NCBI RefSeq assembly: GCF_964355755.1 | Contig: NC_092675.1 | Span: 2,514,312-2,578,311 of the forward strand | Source: Antedon mediterranea | Taxonomy: Eukaryota > Echinodermata > Crinoidea > Comatulida > Antedonidae | Direction of reading: 5' to 3' | DNA: 64,000 nucleotides | Shown: in pieces, positions 24,201 to 39,200 of the stretch | How positions within the stretch are numbered: position 1 is the first letter of the stretch | How the letters are laid out: the number at the start of each line of letters is the position of its first letter | Made by a program: the position numbers and the translations under genes | Notes under the pieces: generated by a model | What the model saw: the letters and a program-made list of their open reading frames with translations, nothing else | What the model was told of the DNA's origin: nothing | The model's database searches: none

Positions 24201-27200
24201 AAAGAAATGGCATGACGTCTTTCTACTAGTTTCATTAAATGTTTTGCGATCTGTTTTTCTAAATAGTTTCTCATTAACTAGTTTTAATTTGACTAGTGTA
24301 AAGGTTACTGTAGTCCGGGTAGAAAATATATAGGCCTACTATACAATACCTTGTTTTTACCACATTTTGTTCCAGGCGCTGCGCCTCCCATCTTTGTATG
24401 ACAGGTACCATTAAAACACCATAGGGTTCTGCATAAGTCCTCCTAAAATATCAATATTTTCTTTCGTTTTTTATATCTATAGTAAAGCATGACATAATAC
24501 CTCCATACCCCCAACGAAGCGTAGTTGAGCGGTTAGATTAATAAATCGACTGAATAATGATCGATCGGTCAATCAAACTTATCATCAGTCAATTGATCAA
24601 TCAACGCCAATAACTCGGTTAGTCAGCCACTGACTGTTGGACAGATACATTGTTCGTACAGTATTAAGCTTGGTTCCCACGTGGACGCAACGACGTAGGC
24701 ACAACGGAAGTGAGTTGACCAATCACAAGTGACAGTTCGTGATTGGTCAAATTAAACTTTCGGCGCGCTTAGTCGTTGCCATGAAAACCAAGCTATACGC
24801 ATCACACTATTAATTTAGACCTAATATTGCTATAAAAATGTTGGACGTTATGCTAACAAATGATCAACTATTGAGTTAGTAGTGGTGTCTACCTACCGGA
24901 AAACAAACGGACACCGATGATCCGTATCTTAGTCTGCACTGATGTTCAGCATCGTACATGACGCCTGGCGGTACGTCTGGGTAGTCAAAGTCGTGCTTGC
25001 TTGGTGTATCTAACAAACAATCGCCCCAGCCTCGACTAAACAACATCACAAATGAATATTAGGGTTATAACATCATTAGCCTTGGATAACCGTCTTTTTA
25101 TTCTCTGCACATGCCATATTATCAGATTCAAAAGGGGTATTTAAATGCAGATTTCGAGAACACATATAGGCCTTAGCTAATGACATTAAACGGATTTGTT
25201 ACTTAAAAAGTAGTATAACGGTATAAAGAACTCACTCAAGAAAAAATGTGACGTATTCTCGACTACACGGAGACCAAATCAAAGGAGCCACCGAACTTGG
25301 CATAGTACCACTCATTATATAGAGGGCGTTCGTTGGAGATTGTGTGCAATCATTATTATCACCATCATGTTTCATTCCGAGACTACGTCGTAGAGAAAAA
25401 ATAATTTAGTAATACATTAAAGAACTGACATTTATCTACAATAGGACCCCTTCTTTGGGACACGACCACTATTCAGGAAATATCACTATTACTGTTTTGG
25501 GTCCGGAAAGTTACCCTTTAATAGGGAATCTACAGTAGATTTAAAATAGAAACACTTCCGGTCTACTGACAAATTCACCATCAGAAGGGCACCACCTAAG
25601 ACAAGTTACACCAATCACATTTTACATTGTGTCGTCCTGCCTGAATATATTTATATGTGTCTATTATAAATTTGAAATAATAATTTGAAACAATATTCTA
25701 AAAAAAAAAACATGATCAATAAATATTAATCATAAATGGTGGACGTCTGTATACTCACTTATGTCCAATTTCATGAGCGATTGTAAAGGCCACATTCAAC
25801 CCTGTATCGTCATTTATGTTACTGCTTTTGTTCGGATCGCACATAGCAGCAATGTTGGCCAGACCTAAAGTTAGACATGGCCGATTACTCCCTGCACAAA
25901 TATCCTTTCTGTAAAATACAAATAGCATTAGAACTTTAGATCTACTGTAGCCTATTTCTCAAACTAGACTAAGGAAGTCCGGTTTGTGTGGCCTGGGCCG
26001 GGTAGAATTTTAGTTAGGCTTACTGTAGGTGATAATTTGGCTGCTGCCTATAATTATACTAAGGAAGTCCGGTTGGTGTGGCTTGAGCCGGGTAGAATTT
26101 TAGGTAGGCCTACTGAAGAAAATAACGATTTATTATTTATATTTCTCAACTGAATATGCATGACACGTAAGAATTTGTTTTAATAGAGCCATCTATGTAG
26201 CCGAAAGGCACATCGTTTGCTTTGCATGTCGCTTACTGGGTTTGAAATTGGCGGCTGAGTAGTAAACATTTTTACCAAATACAAAAGAGGGCGCCCCATT
26301 TTAAATGGGCTTCATGAGCGATTGTAAAGGCCACATTCAACTCTGTATCGTCATTTATGTTACTGCTTTTTATAGATAGGGCTAACCAATTGCTCAAAAT
26401 GATTATTGTGAATACTCGATTTATTGACTCGATCCTAGATTTGCACCTTATTATGCTGTTGTATTGCTTTAGAGCGCCACACGTCGGCGTTTCGCTATTT
26501 TGTTTGGTATACGTATGACACGATTAATCGTGTTACCAATATTAAGCCAAAACGCCGTCAGAACATAGACTAGAGAATTCCATGACGTAATATGGGGCTG
26601 GAAGAGAAGGTTTCTATACGTACCTTGTAATTAAAACAGCAACGTCATGATGGTTGGGGTGTTCATCACCTTTCATATTGATACTTTGTTGCCAATTTGA
26701 AAAGCTTCTCAATGTAGGTATAGCGTTATGCTGAATCGTTAAATTTTCCTAGAAGAAGAGTGTACACTGGTTAATAGATGTATGCATTCACTATTTAGTT
26801 ATTTGGGGGTTTAGGAGAGGATGAAATAGTAATTGCTTATAGTAACTAGGCGAAATCTGTCCTACTGCCCTCAAGAAGAAAATGCTATAGCCTGGAGATG
26901 TTGCTTTGTGAACGTGTGCATATGAAGTTCCTGCTTGACAACTTTCCAAGATCCAGTGAGAAAAATCTGTCACAGTGTTAATCCACTTTACCTGGGTTGT
27001 GGGTTAGCGAACTATAGGCCTACAACAAGCCTGGTTTATATGCTTGTTTTCACTAGATAACCAATACTAAACAGAGACTTATAAAAGAATATAAAAGAAT
27101 ACAATACCTGATCACTCTTAAGAAGAATCACTCGAACAAGTATTATATTTATATCATTTCCTATGCTAGCATCTCGATACATTCCAGTTACCTATAAAAT

Positions 27201-30200
27201 ACATTAGATACTTCAGTTATGGTGGGTTTCTTTTCTGTGTTGCCCAAATTTCCATGTTTTTTTACATGTACAATAAATATCTTTTACTTATAGTTTCTGA
27301 AGCTTGGCGATTTAGGCCCCTTATAAAGGCTAATATCATTTAAGTTTTAAGTAAAAATGTAAGCGTTTGTTCAGTGAAGCTGTATTACCAATAAATAGGC
27401 TCATTTTTAATATATAATTAAGAATGTTTAAGTTTTAAGAAATTACATCTACAGTACTGTAATTTTCACGAAGTATTACACTTGTTCTCTGAATAAAATC
27501 TTAACTCGTATTTATGTAGCGGATCTAAAGATTATGTAGGTGAGGTTCAGGGTCTTTGTTAGTGTAATGAATTTTTAAATACATGAACTTATTTCGGACA
27601 TTTTGCGAAATTATTGTAGGCCTAATGGCAATTGAAACGTTTAGCTTGGATCCCACTAGTAGAATACGCGGGTGGAGACGCACGTATCGACGCAAAGTTG
27701 TACACAAGACTTTGGGTAGGAACCAATCGGAGTCGAGTAAGCACAGTGTCGCGTAATAAAACAACGTAGGCCTACAGTGATAAGTCAACTTCTCATAAGA
27801 GGAGGATGTGAAATTGACAGAAGAGTATTTAGCACGTCGCGTACGGAAAGGTTGTTTCTCTAGTGTGAACCAAACTGTATAAATGGCTGGAAAATGGAAC
27901 AATTAACAAAAAATGGTATCAAAATCCAGAAATTAACCACTTTTGGCTCGAGACATCTAATGCCAAAAGGTTTGAAGATATGTAAATAATATGGAATATC
28001 TTGAATACCCTCTAAATTGAAAATTACAGAAAAGTTAAATGTGGGTCAGGTGTAAAACCGAGTAAGCCATAGTGATTAGCCGTCTTTTATAGGCTGTGTA
28101 TGAGTAGACATATGATTAGCCTCTTTGTAGGTTATTTGACCTATCCCGATGTGAATCTAACGCTATAATAATTGCTAACGGCGACAAAATGTCTCACGAT
28201 GCTACAAACATTTAAAATAACATGAATACTCGTACATATTAAACAAAACATTAATGTTTTATGCACTACATTTAATTTAAACGAGTGATGGAATTCATAA
28301 GTAACATTTTCCATAGGGTGATGTTGTAATGGTTACTGTGATTTAGGATTGGTAGTAAGATTAACAAGAAATATTTCTTACAAAAAACTCATTCATTTGA
28401 TATCTACCGTTTACATGCATCTCAATATTTATCAACAAATGTTTTCATAGAATCTCTTTTCCCAGATGTGCTTTGGGTGTGCGCATGCCCAGTCCGATTT
28501 TCTAAATACTCTTTTTTTTTCAGCCGTAGTAAAACTATAAGCTACCGCATGGTAACTGTTTTCTAATCGTTCCGTTCTCTTGAATATAACTGGAGCGGCG
28601 CGAAAATGTGTCCATAAGAGCAGTTAAGTAAAATAAGGACATACGAACTATTCTTATGCAATTACAGCAAAATAAGCCTACCATGTTCATAACAGTAAGA
28701 ATGTAGAGCTCAATGTCGCCCCTGTCTTGGTAATATGTTACCATCAATGGATCAGCAACCACCAATACTTCGATATTCCTCTCCAAGCTGGTTGAACGCG
28801 TATGACGCTTACGAGAGTCATTCGGGCTACCTGAAAAAATCGTTTTCAACAGTTAGGATAACAGTTCTTTCTGAAGTATTAACTAAAGTAAAGTTATGGC
28901 CATGTAATTCTTAGTTTCACGTCTAGAATTAAACAATTATTTTGATGAGCTGCTTTACTAGTATTAGCTACTTTTTTTTACTGCACAACCATTTTTTTTT
29001 TAATTTGTAAAGAAGAAAATGCTTCAAAATTTGATGAATGAGGCTGAGACGTGAAAAATGGTGAAACATGACAATATACTTGATTTGGCCTAAGAACATA
29101 TGTAGTGTATGAAAACAAATTGTGCATCTAAATCTGTGAAATTAAATGTTGGTGTGGAAGTTACCTCTGCTCAACACATATGTATTGATTTGCTGTCTTT
29201 AGATTCTTTATTTTGTTTTCATTTCAGGAGATATTATTGTAGTGGTATAAAATACATAAATGCCTAAATTCAGTGGTATTGGGTATAGTTCTCGTCATGG
29301 ATTAGCAGGTAAAATAGCTAGCAGTTATATATTTTCTATTCCCAACAATAATTTAAACAGTTGTAGAAAAATATTGACCAGGAGAATGTGTAAATATATC
29401 TACATTGTTAGATTCCCCTGACTTGTACAAACATAAAGAAGAATGGTTACTACAATGGGTTAAATTATACAGGGAATACTTACAATAATAACAAACACGA
29501 GAATGTTAAATTTGAAAAGTGAAATAAAAATAGTTTTTGAAATCGGGTGACAGTCTGCTTAAGGTCAAATTCTTTAAACATAAGGCGTATGGTAGTCATG
29601 ACAACAGAGTTATGTACATAAACAAAATGGCATCCTTACATAATAATCCATATTTACTGTTAATAAAGATGAACTACAAACAAGACAGCTACTGGTTAAA
29701 GATGTTTTCCTAGATGTTATTGTGTGTTCTATTAAGTGGTAGAGTGTTTATATAGGATTCTACAGGTCCTTAACTCAAAATTGAGTGACAAACGATTTAT
29801 ATCGTTCAAATTCTAGATGTTTATTCTATTTTTTCAGTAGCACGACCCAGGGTTAATGATTCTTGAATAAAGCTGGCTATCCACCGATTGTCAGTTAGAT
29901 CGGGAAAGTCAAAATAAACACTGACGTTTCATGCGAATCCCTTGAAGCCCCTCGTCAAAATTGTGTGCGAAATCCTGTTGATAAATAATCATGCCCCTTA
30001 ATGTGTGGTTGGCATTCACCAGTGGGCTACCCGACTGTTATTGATTTAATGATAGATCCCGGGAACACTTTATTACATCAATTAGGTCTTCCCTGTAAAC
30101 ATTCAGTTAACATTTATGTCATCACTTTATCATCCCAACTGGTGGCCAAAGGATCTTCAAAGAATAATTGTACTTTTGGTTTAAGAAATGATGACGATAA

Positions 30201-33200
30201 TTTATGTAAACATACATATATATTAAAAAAAGAATAATTTGTAGCTAAATGTGAATCTCCATACCTTTAATTTGACGGTAAATCTGTTCAGCTCGTGTCG
30301 ACATAGGGTGGTGACTTTCGTCAATATCATCCTGTTGGATAGGCCGCTTGTATACGATGTGAGGATGGCGAGCATCAGCTGTGACGTCATGCCCATAGAC
30401 AGGTTCGATGAGATATTGTCCATTAGGAGTATTAATATAACCCCTCTACAAATATAAATGATTAACATTTTAATAATAATCTACACAATACTATCTACAC
30501 CCTCTATTCACCAGCCTTATGCCGCTCTTATTTTATTTCTTTTATTCCTGTCCACTCAGGATATCTTGTCCAAGTACCTTCACTTGCACTGATGAAGAGC
30601 TAGTGTTGCCCGAAAGCTCTAGGCCTACTAACTTTTCTGGCTGTTTTACTTTAAAAAAAATGTGTTTTTAACCAACCATTTAGAGACACAGTGAATATTA
30701 ATTCATGAGGAGCTAACGTGAAAAACATTTAATATTTTGAATATACATTAGACCTCTTACACATAGACGAGAGTCTATCCTTGTTCAAGTGCACTTTCCC
30801 TGTAAACAAATTATCAGACATTGGTCCGGTTGTTCCACGCGAGAGACCCCTTAGGATAGACGACAATGTTTAATGAAAATGTTCACCACCACGTGAAATT
30901 GAGCCTCAAAGCAAAGACACGCGGGTTAATCTCCTATACAAGTCCTTCCATTTCTCTCTCACCCAAATCTTAAAATTGCCTAACATGCTATGTACTATTT
31001 ATCATCAAGGTTATCTACTATTAACATAAAAAAACTTCTTATTATAAATGTAAACACATATCATGTCTGCTTCCATAAACATTTCTTTAAATTAAACCAT
31101 GATAGATGATAATAAAGACATCAAAAACGCAGACACTTCCAGTTGCTAAATATCCGTAGGCTTCAATCTAAATCGTGTTTATCTATTTTTCGACCTGGCA
31201 TCACTTCAAGTAAAACAAGATGGTGTTGTTATGATTTTCGTGTGTTTTATGACTGAAAAAGCGAAAAATATATCAGTCATCATTTTAATTTCCGACCATT
31301 CATGTTGATATTTAAAATCAATACGCAACCATCCGGTACCTAAACATGTATAAAATAAAGTGTGTTCTATCTTTAGAATTATGGCGGTATGGGAGGGTTA
31401 AGGTTGTTATCCGGGTTCATAATTAACCACCACCCCCACCTCCCATTCTACTTCCGCATGTACACCTATGAATTTGGAACGTGAAAGAAGAACACTGAAG
31501 AATGCATAATGAACAACAACCATTTTAAATTTAAATGAGTTATACAGTAATTCTGTATCATAGGCCTTAACGTGTTTTTTCTTCGTTAAACTTTTTTTTG
31601 TGAATTATCATTTTCCTATGTAAGCTCTTCATTTCAACTATGAGTTGTATTTTGAGTCTTTTCATACCGATTAAATAAATAAAAATAAATAAATAAAGCT
31701 AAACAAAATAGTATACATCTACAGTAGGCCTACATTAATCCAAAAATGTCTACATAAATGGAATTTCATCATTAAATTTAACCACCAGTCCATTTATAAC
31801 ATCGCATCAATGATTGACAACCGATAGAATAGATCACTCCATTGATGGACAATAAACTATAATTCCTCGTAAAATATACTGATGGTTTGCCAAAGTAAGC
31901 AAACCAAATAACTTCTTGACGGGCAGGCGAGAAACTATGACGTCATTTAAATTTCATCGATCTTTAAAAGCACGTAATTAGATTCCAATGTCTTACCAAG
32001 AGTTAATTTTCTTATGCAAGATCATGTATCAATTATATATATTTAGCAAATTACTGAATATAAAAAATAATGCACTATGATAATTCATGCAGTGGTCATC
32101 TTATTCCTAAATTGACAAACAGGCTATATGTGCCATCGACTGATTGATTGATTGATTGACTGATTGATTGACTGATTGATTGATTTATTGACTGATTGAT
32201 TGGTCGTTCAATTGGATAAGCCGGGGCTATAATTTTACACAGTGAATATAAATAAGGATTGATAAGCATAAACAAAATTATTATTATATACTATAATTCA
32301 ATACTGTGTTAATACGTTGAGGCCAATTAACTTAGCGTCTAAGAACGATTGGTATTTGAGAATTACTTCCACGTAATTAAAAACCAGTGATTTCAAACCT
32401 GTCGGCCTAGACCACAATTACATATGAAAGTTATTTATGCCATGTATGTTTATGCCCGTGAATCATCTTTTTAAATTAAAACTGTGTCGATTTTAAACAA
32501 CAATGTTTATTATACACGTACGTCCCGAGGCTATATCGGGAGCTATACACCTATAACAGAGATAGGTCGAGACAGATCTTTATAAAGTGTTTGAGCGTTG
32601 CTGATAACTCTATAGACCTACAGTAGTGGTTCAATCAATAAAATATGCTTCAAAAAACCACATGGAAAGACCTTAATCGTAACTACCGCCTAACATAACC
32701 TCTAGCCATGAGCATGTGTCTTCATCTTTACCATCCAAATATATCATATTTTTAAGGTTTAATTATCAATCAAAAAGCGGCAGACTAGAATCATGATAAA
32801 ATAGATGTTTGCGCACGCGCTTTGTACCTTTCTGGGTAGAGATTAAAAATGTGTTACTGTGACTTTTAAAGAAGATGTTTATACCACTAAACGTCTTCAA
32901 GTAATTAAAAGATTAAATTATATTATTTTCAGGTTAAAAAAACCAATTTCTTGGAAACTCAAACACCTTTAAAATATAACGAAAATACATATGTAGACAA
33001 TTTAAAAGTTAGACCACAATAACCAACAGGTGTCTGGTAAAAAAAAGAAGCTCATAACAAACATTATTGATGGGATTTATGGAACACATTTATCTTGTCA
33101 ATAAAGTATCTGCAAAGTACATGATGTCCCCTGTTCAGACATACTTTGAGGTCACAGGTCAAAGGTGATAATCGTTTCGACGTGGAATATCAGACAAACA

Positions 33201-36200
33201 GCAGACCAGAATACCACAAAACATGGGTTATACTGCGTGTACATTTTGCGTTAAGACAATTTTCCACTAAGCGAATTTGTTCGCGCGAATCGAAAGCGTT
33301 AGCTTATACGCATGCGTAGAGAGGTATTTGGAAGATGCAAACATGAATACGCATGCGCATAATAATTCGCCTAGTGGAAAACCAGCTTTACGTCATAGTA
33401 CCAAGAACTTTTGGAAAAGTTTTGGAAAGGTTACAATTGCTATATTCCAAACTACATCAGACAGTCCTTCGTGACAAACAAGTGATGATATAAATATCAT
33501 ATGTTAACAATATACATTCAGAGATTATTTCTGCTTGAAAAGTTGCTGCGATTTCTTGAGTATAGAGCGATTAAGATTCTGTTCAAAACAGATCAGGTAT
33601 AAACTGTCTAGACTATTGTTAATATCAATCACCCCCAAACAAGGTAGGAAGGCTACTATAAAGTAAGGGGTTTGAAGCTATTAGTAGTAGGTTCCGACAA
33701 TGGATAACAGAAATAGATTGGATAAAGCCAACCAAATCCTGACGTATTAGCCTATACGAACGGTTAGACTAGAATCACAGATCCGTTAGAAGGTACATCG
33801 CCTTACCATTGGTGATACGTATACGTCACCAATTACATCACCACGACCTACGGCAATATTTACGTTAACAGGATACGGTACACTTGTACTTATGTAATTT
33901 GACGGGTCACGATCATGAATTGCGGTGCAATTGACATTCGTTTTAGTCTAGTGACTCCAGTTACAATAATGTACACTCTTGATTTGTTTAAGTCAAAGAG
34001 TGAAGGCCACAATCGCACCAGGTACGCGATGTTATTCTACTCCTCTGTCGGCTACTTGCACCTCTCAAATCCATTTCTTCATTTGGTAATATTTATTATA
34101 AGAAACAGTTTATTTAAATTAATAAATAAAATATTGTGTCAAAGACGTTGAGATGTCCGAGTTTTTTTTGTCAACGATTTTTCGATTGCTTACTAAAATG
34201 ACGTTGCATAATGTTATATCACCTGCTTGTATGACGTAACCTACATACTCGTAACTTACCTATATAAAAAATTAAAATGTAGAAAACTGTAAATGAATTA
34301 ATTACAAATTTCGATTCTGTTTACGGAATACTGTTTCACATTTCATAATTAGAAATGTGTAACAAATAAAACAGAACAGCTTCCTTTAGCACCTTACGAC
34401 ATTTAATTTGCTCTCATAAGAAGAATTTATAATCCAGCAGTCTATACCTAAGATTTCGTGACCTAATTTTATCCAATAAAATGTGTGTAGAACGTGAAGG
34501 AATGTATTTGATATTGTCTAGATTTTAAATCAATGAAATTTATACCCCAAATAATCTAATGAAAATCACTGGAAAGATATTTTACACTGGGTTGTTGTTT
34601 GAACGAGCGAGAAATAATATATTGTTATGTTTACACATCTCAATTAAATATTTTGATCGAAAATAAGTCATGTTTTACAAAATACTACTACTGTATAACA
34701 ATTTATCGCATTATTAAATTTGATACAATCTTCGTTTGAACGACGTTTCGAATACCAGATGGAATGGGGAAACTATAAATGGTAATTTTTTCCGTGATAT
34801 ATATAATTAAATATATTTAGTGCTGAAGTTTTTCCTTTTTGCTTTGTTTTTAGGTATACACATGATATAAAATGTATATTCTATCGATGGTTTTAAAAAC
34901 CATCATTGATATAACGATTCATCAATTATAATGGTTCTATGGGAAGATGGGAAAATTTAGTTGCTGCAGTAACTGCAGTAGAAAAAATAATTTTGACATG
35001 ATTCTTAAATTTTACCTCATAAAATTAATGTAAATTAAAATTAGATATACCAATCTACTAAACTAACATACAAATACTGTTTGTTCATTTTTCATATTTA
35101 AGATCAACCAATAAAACATCAGTACCATAAGGGTTACCATTTTGTCAGGGTTGTATTTTGTTTTGCCTAAGGCATGACCTCATTGTGACCTTTAGTACAT
35201 AATGTAAAAAGTATAAAATGTCAGTGAACTTGTGAGACTTTTGATGTACTGACAAATAGACATGTAAAGTACACATCTTAAGGATGGCGAGACAAACGAT
35301 TAATCTCTAATTATCATAACAATTATTTCCTTTGTACTGTTAATGAGACTCTCTCTCACGACTCTAAGAAAGTCACCTAATGTGGATTTGAGTCGTTGGG
35401 TGACATCCAGTAAAACCCTCTGTTTAATTTCTTCTTAGACCTATTCACATAAACTTTAAAATACAATAAATTGGAGAGATACTTAGAGCTGATTAATCAA
35501 TCTATTTCCTAAGTTAAAGGCTTAAATGAAAAAATGTTTTCATCAAACCAGTTTTTTTATATATTTTTTATTATATAACTAAAATGTAAGAAACCAAAAA
35601 TTGTAAAATTTTCTGTTATTTTAGGTTATTTTGGGTTATTTTGGGTTATTTTGGGTTATTTTGGGTTATTTTGGGTTATTTTAGGTTATTTTTAAAACAT
35701 CAGCAACATCATTTAATAACAACTTCAGATTATTTTTTGCTAAGCATATTTTACCAATCTGATCTCAAGATTTATTAGGCGCATGTACTAAAATATACCG
35801 GTACTACATTGATTAGCATTTAGTATAAATTAAACAATAAAATATAATAGGTTTATAATATTATATAAGTTCAGCAAGAGAAACATCTCCGATCGTTCTG
35901 TTCGTGGATGTTGGTTCGTGGATGTTGGTTTAGCGTCACACCATCTACATTTCTAATTTCAATCACACAATGTGTCTAATAACATGCACCTCGGTATGAT
36001 GTTATCTCTCAATGTGTTCAAGTTATGAGTATCAAAGTGTTAACACTACATGCACAATTTGATTTGTAATTTGGTCTAATGTAGGCCACACTGTGTCAAA
36101 AACGTAGGCTAACTAAAGTTCAAATGACCACTTAAAAGATTTTATTAAATCGATCAGGGTATTTTAGAATTGCCAATTTGACACAGGCAAACGTTTGGTG

Positions 36201-39200
36201 TAATTTACGGTTTTGGGACTAGGCCTATAATAATTACTGAGGAGGGAGACGAAGAAAGGTGAAGAAATTAACTATTGTCAATGTGTAGTAGTGGTTATGT
36301 CTACTCTGTGAAGTGTATTAGTCTACATTCCTAGAATCTGGAGCACTTGACAGTGGAACGCCTGGTTATTCTAGAAGGATTTGTGATGAAAACTTGATAC
36401 GTACAGTTTGGTGAATGTTTGGTTAAGCGTATTCGGAAGTTTGTTTTATATTGTAGTGGTTAACTCTCTCTTCAAGTCCTATTTAAACTAAGTAAGAATA
36501 CACTAATTATTTGATTCGGTATTGGATGAGATCCCATAACGTGTTTGCATATGGAATGTTTGTCGTCATTGCATATAATTTGACCCCTTGTTGAGAACAA
36601 ATTGGACTAAAATGCCACTAATAGGTCACGTGCCGCAGGTGTACGGTGTCGTGCCATCCAGCTAGTCGTATTACTAACGACCATTTTATGACATTATGAT
36701 GAGAGATGAATTGTGTGAACCCATTATTAATTATATATTTACTCTATATGTCAATTAACACCTTTAACAATTGAGGAAATTATAAAAATGTAGAATAAGG
36801 ACGATGCGGTGACCCCATCACACCGTTACATTAGGGACCCCTCATGATGTAAATCTCATTTTGGGGAGTGGTGGATCTCTGATACCATACAAAATGATTG
36901 CTTTTGTTTTCCGTTTTTATTTTTACTTGTATGGTATCTAAATAAATCAAATCAAATCAAATATTCCGAGTTGAACAGAAACTTGTATGATTACGATACC
37001 GATACGGAAGTTTTGCAAATAGAATTTATATTTAAAAGAATTATTGAACAAACAGTCTTATTTACATCCCCAAGAAAAGCGATACAGACAACAGTTTAAC
37101 AAATATGTTAACTTAAAATGCGAACATGTTACGTAAGAAAATGACGATCAGACAAATCGTTGTCAATGAATGATTTCATAGGCAGAATCAAAGTGGTGAT
37201 TTTGGGGAAGAAGAAGTTGGGAAATGTAAAATATAAAATACTTTTGGTGAAGATCAGAACTTTTATAATTGTTTAGGACCTGCTCCTTATTTGGTAGGAG
37301 CAGACAACCCAGAATCCGCCACATATATGCATGCTAACATGCAGTCATTCTAAGAATTTGTTTTAATAGTTTTTCTTATCCTTTGCTCTCGTTTTTGTTG
37401 AAATATTTGAACTTATGTTTTTCTTTAATACAGATCAAATTTCTTCTTTTGGATTTATGTGAGACTAGGTTGTATGTGTTTTTTTTAAAGCTAATAAAAC
37501 TGAAAAATGTGTGAATGCTGTATGTGACGTATACAATTCATTATGAGAATGCAAAATAGACCAATCAAAGTACCTCCACATAACTTAAACTTGGGTCCCA
37601 CTTAGCCTAGCCATGTACGACGAATGATTCGACTTAGTATCTCATTAGGCCGCCCTATATAACCTTGGCCCTATTTTGATAGACCTACATGGTAGTGCAA
37701 AATCTGCACATCACTTTTCTAGAACTTAGACCTACATCTTTTAAACATCTTTAATAAGTTCCAGCAAGCTTAGCCGTCTGACAATCTGGAATTTCATCAT
37801 TATCATTCTGGATGGAACCATTCTATTTTTAGCATATAATTAGTGTAAATGTAGGCCTATATATTTTCTGTTTGTCAAGCTGTCAACGTTATTCAAAATA
37901 TCACTAAAACGAAGTCTGTGATCTACTTTATAACTAAACTTTTACTCTACATCATTATTATAAAATTTCAGTATGCCAAATTGTCAGTAGTTGGTTTACG
38001 TAAAACGAAATAATGCATTCAGGCTTCATAGACAAACAGACAAACCGATATATTGAAACAAAGTTAATTACCAGCATTTTGTTTACTCTCATGAAGCTGC
38101 TAATAAACAGTAATAATAGTTTTCGGTGATATTTACTGTTGTATTTTCGTTACTTCAACAAGGATTATAAAAAGCATATCTGTTATGAAACGCGTTCGAC
38201 CGGTCATCATAATTTAGTAATGATCATTCAAAAGAAGACCATGATCTGATCATCCGTCATATCGAATGACTTGTGGTTTGGTTGAGTAATAATAAAAACG
38301 CGCCCGTGGAACCCACAATAATATATAAACCACAGTTCTATCTATTGATATACAGCCCACCCACTTCTACTAATGTACCAAGTACCTGTAATTTTACCAA
38401 TTATTTTGCTCCATATGAATTGTACGATATCTCAATGTTTATAAACGTTTACAGAATAAAACTATCCTGTCAGCTTATCACTGCAATGCACAGAAATAAT
38501 GATTTTAGGGTTGAATATAATGCTACAGGGTCAGTAATAAAGAGATTAAAAGTCAAACAAAAGGCAGTAAAACATTACTGCTGGAATGTTATCGGTTTGA
38601 AAATGAAACCACACATACAACTACTGATATATAATAGATATTGGGTTTTTTGTTTACATATCCGCTGCTACCACGAATACCCAGGTTGTAGAACGAAATA
38701 GACCAACAAATCAAAGTTATCAGTTTGAGCATGGGCAGAAGGTTCAACGACACTGAATCTTTTACTTATTGCAGTAGGCCTACAATAGTTAACTTAACAT
38801 TAACTAAATTGGTTCTAATATCATATTATTATTATTATCGAAGTAGGAACACTATTATGTTGAATGTAGCTTTATTTTATACTGTTGATTAATTTACAAG
38901 ATTACAATTATATTACAACTGTTAATAATAAAGCTATCTGGATTTACAAGAAGTATGCACTATATTGAACAACAAGTTACAATGTATAATCATCAATGTG
39001 CTTTGTGAAGATCTCTACGTGTCATGCAACGCTGTTTTAGTGCTTGTTATAGCGCCATTTACATAATTTCTTTTGTAATAATTAAAAACAAATGATTTGT
39101 TAAAAAATGAAAATAAGAATTGGTAACTTACAAGTCCGTTACAATTACTGATTGCAACGTGAGAACCCGGCTGTGACACTATACTTCCGAGGTAGTGGCA

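Larger units (their letters stand above)
30446..39131. other. ADAMTS intron 2, long
   Basis: An 8.7-kb intron. It holds a GATT-type microsatellite (about 32138-32206), a foldback element (33260-33381), a 10-bp tandem repeat (35616-35693) and a LINE/SINE-like tail (about 36800-36962). A 142-codon plus-strand ORF at 38273-38701 resembles nothing I know and has no splice or promoter support. No nested gene was found. Confidence 0.6.

Noticed and set aside
38273-38701. A 142-codon plus-strand ORF in ADAMTS intron 2
   Set aside because: AT-rich composition, no signal peptide, domain or splice support; length is within chance for this region.
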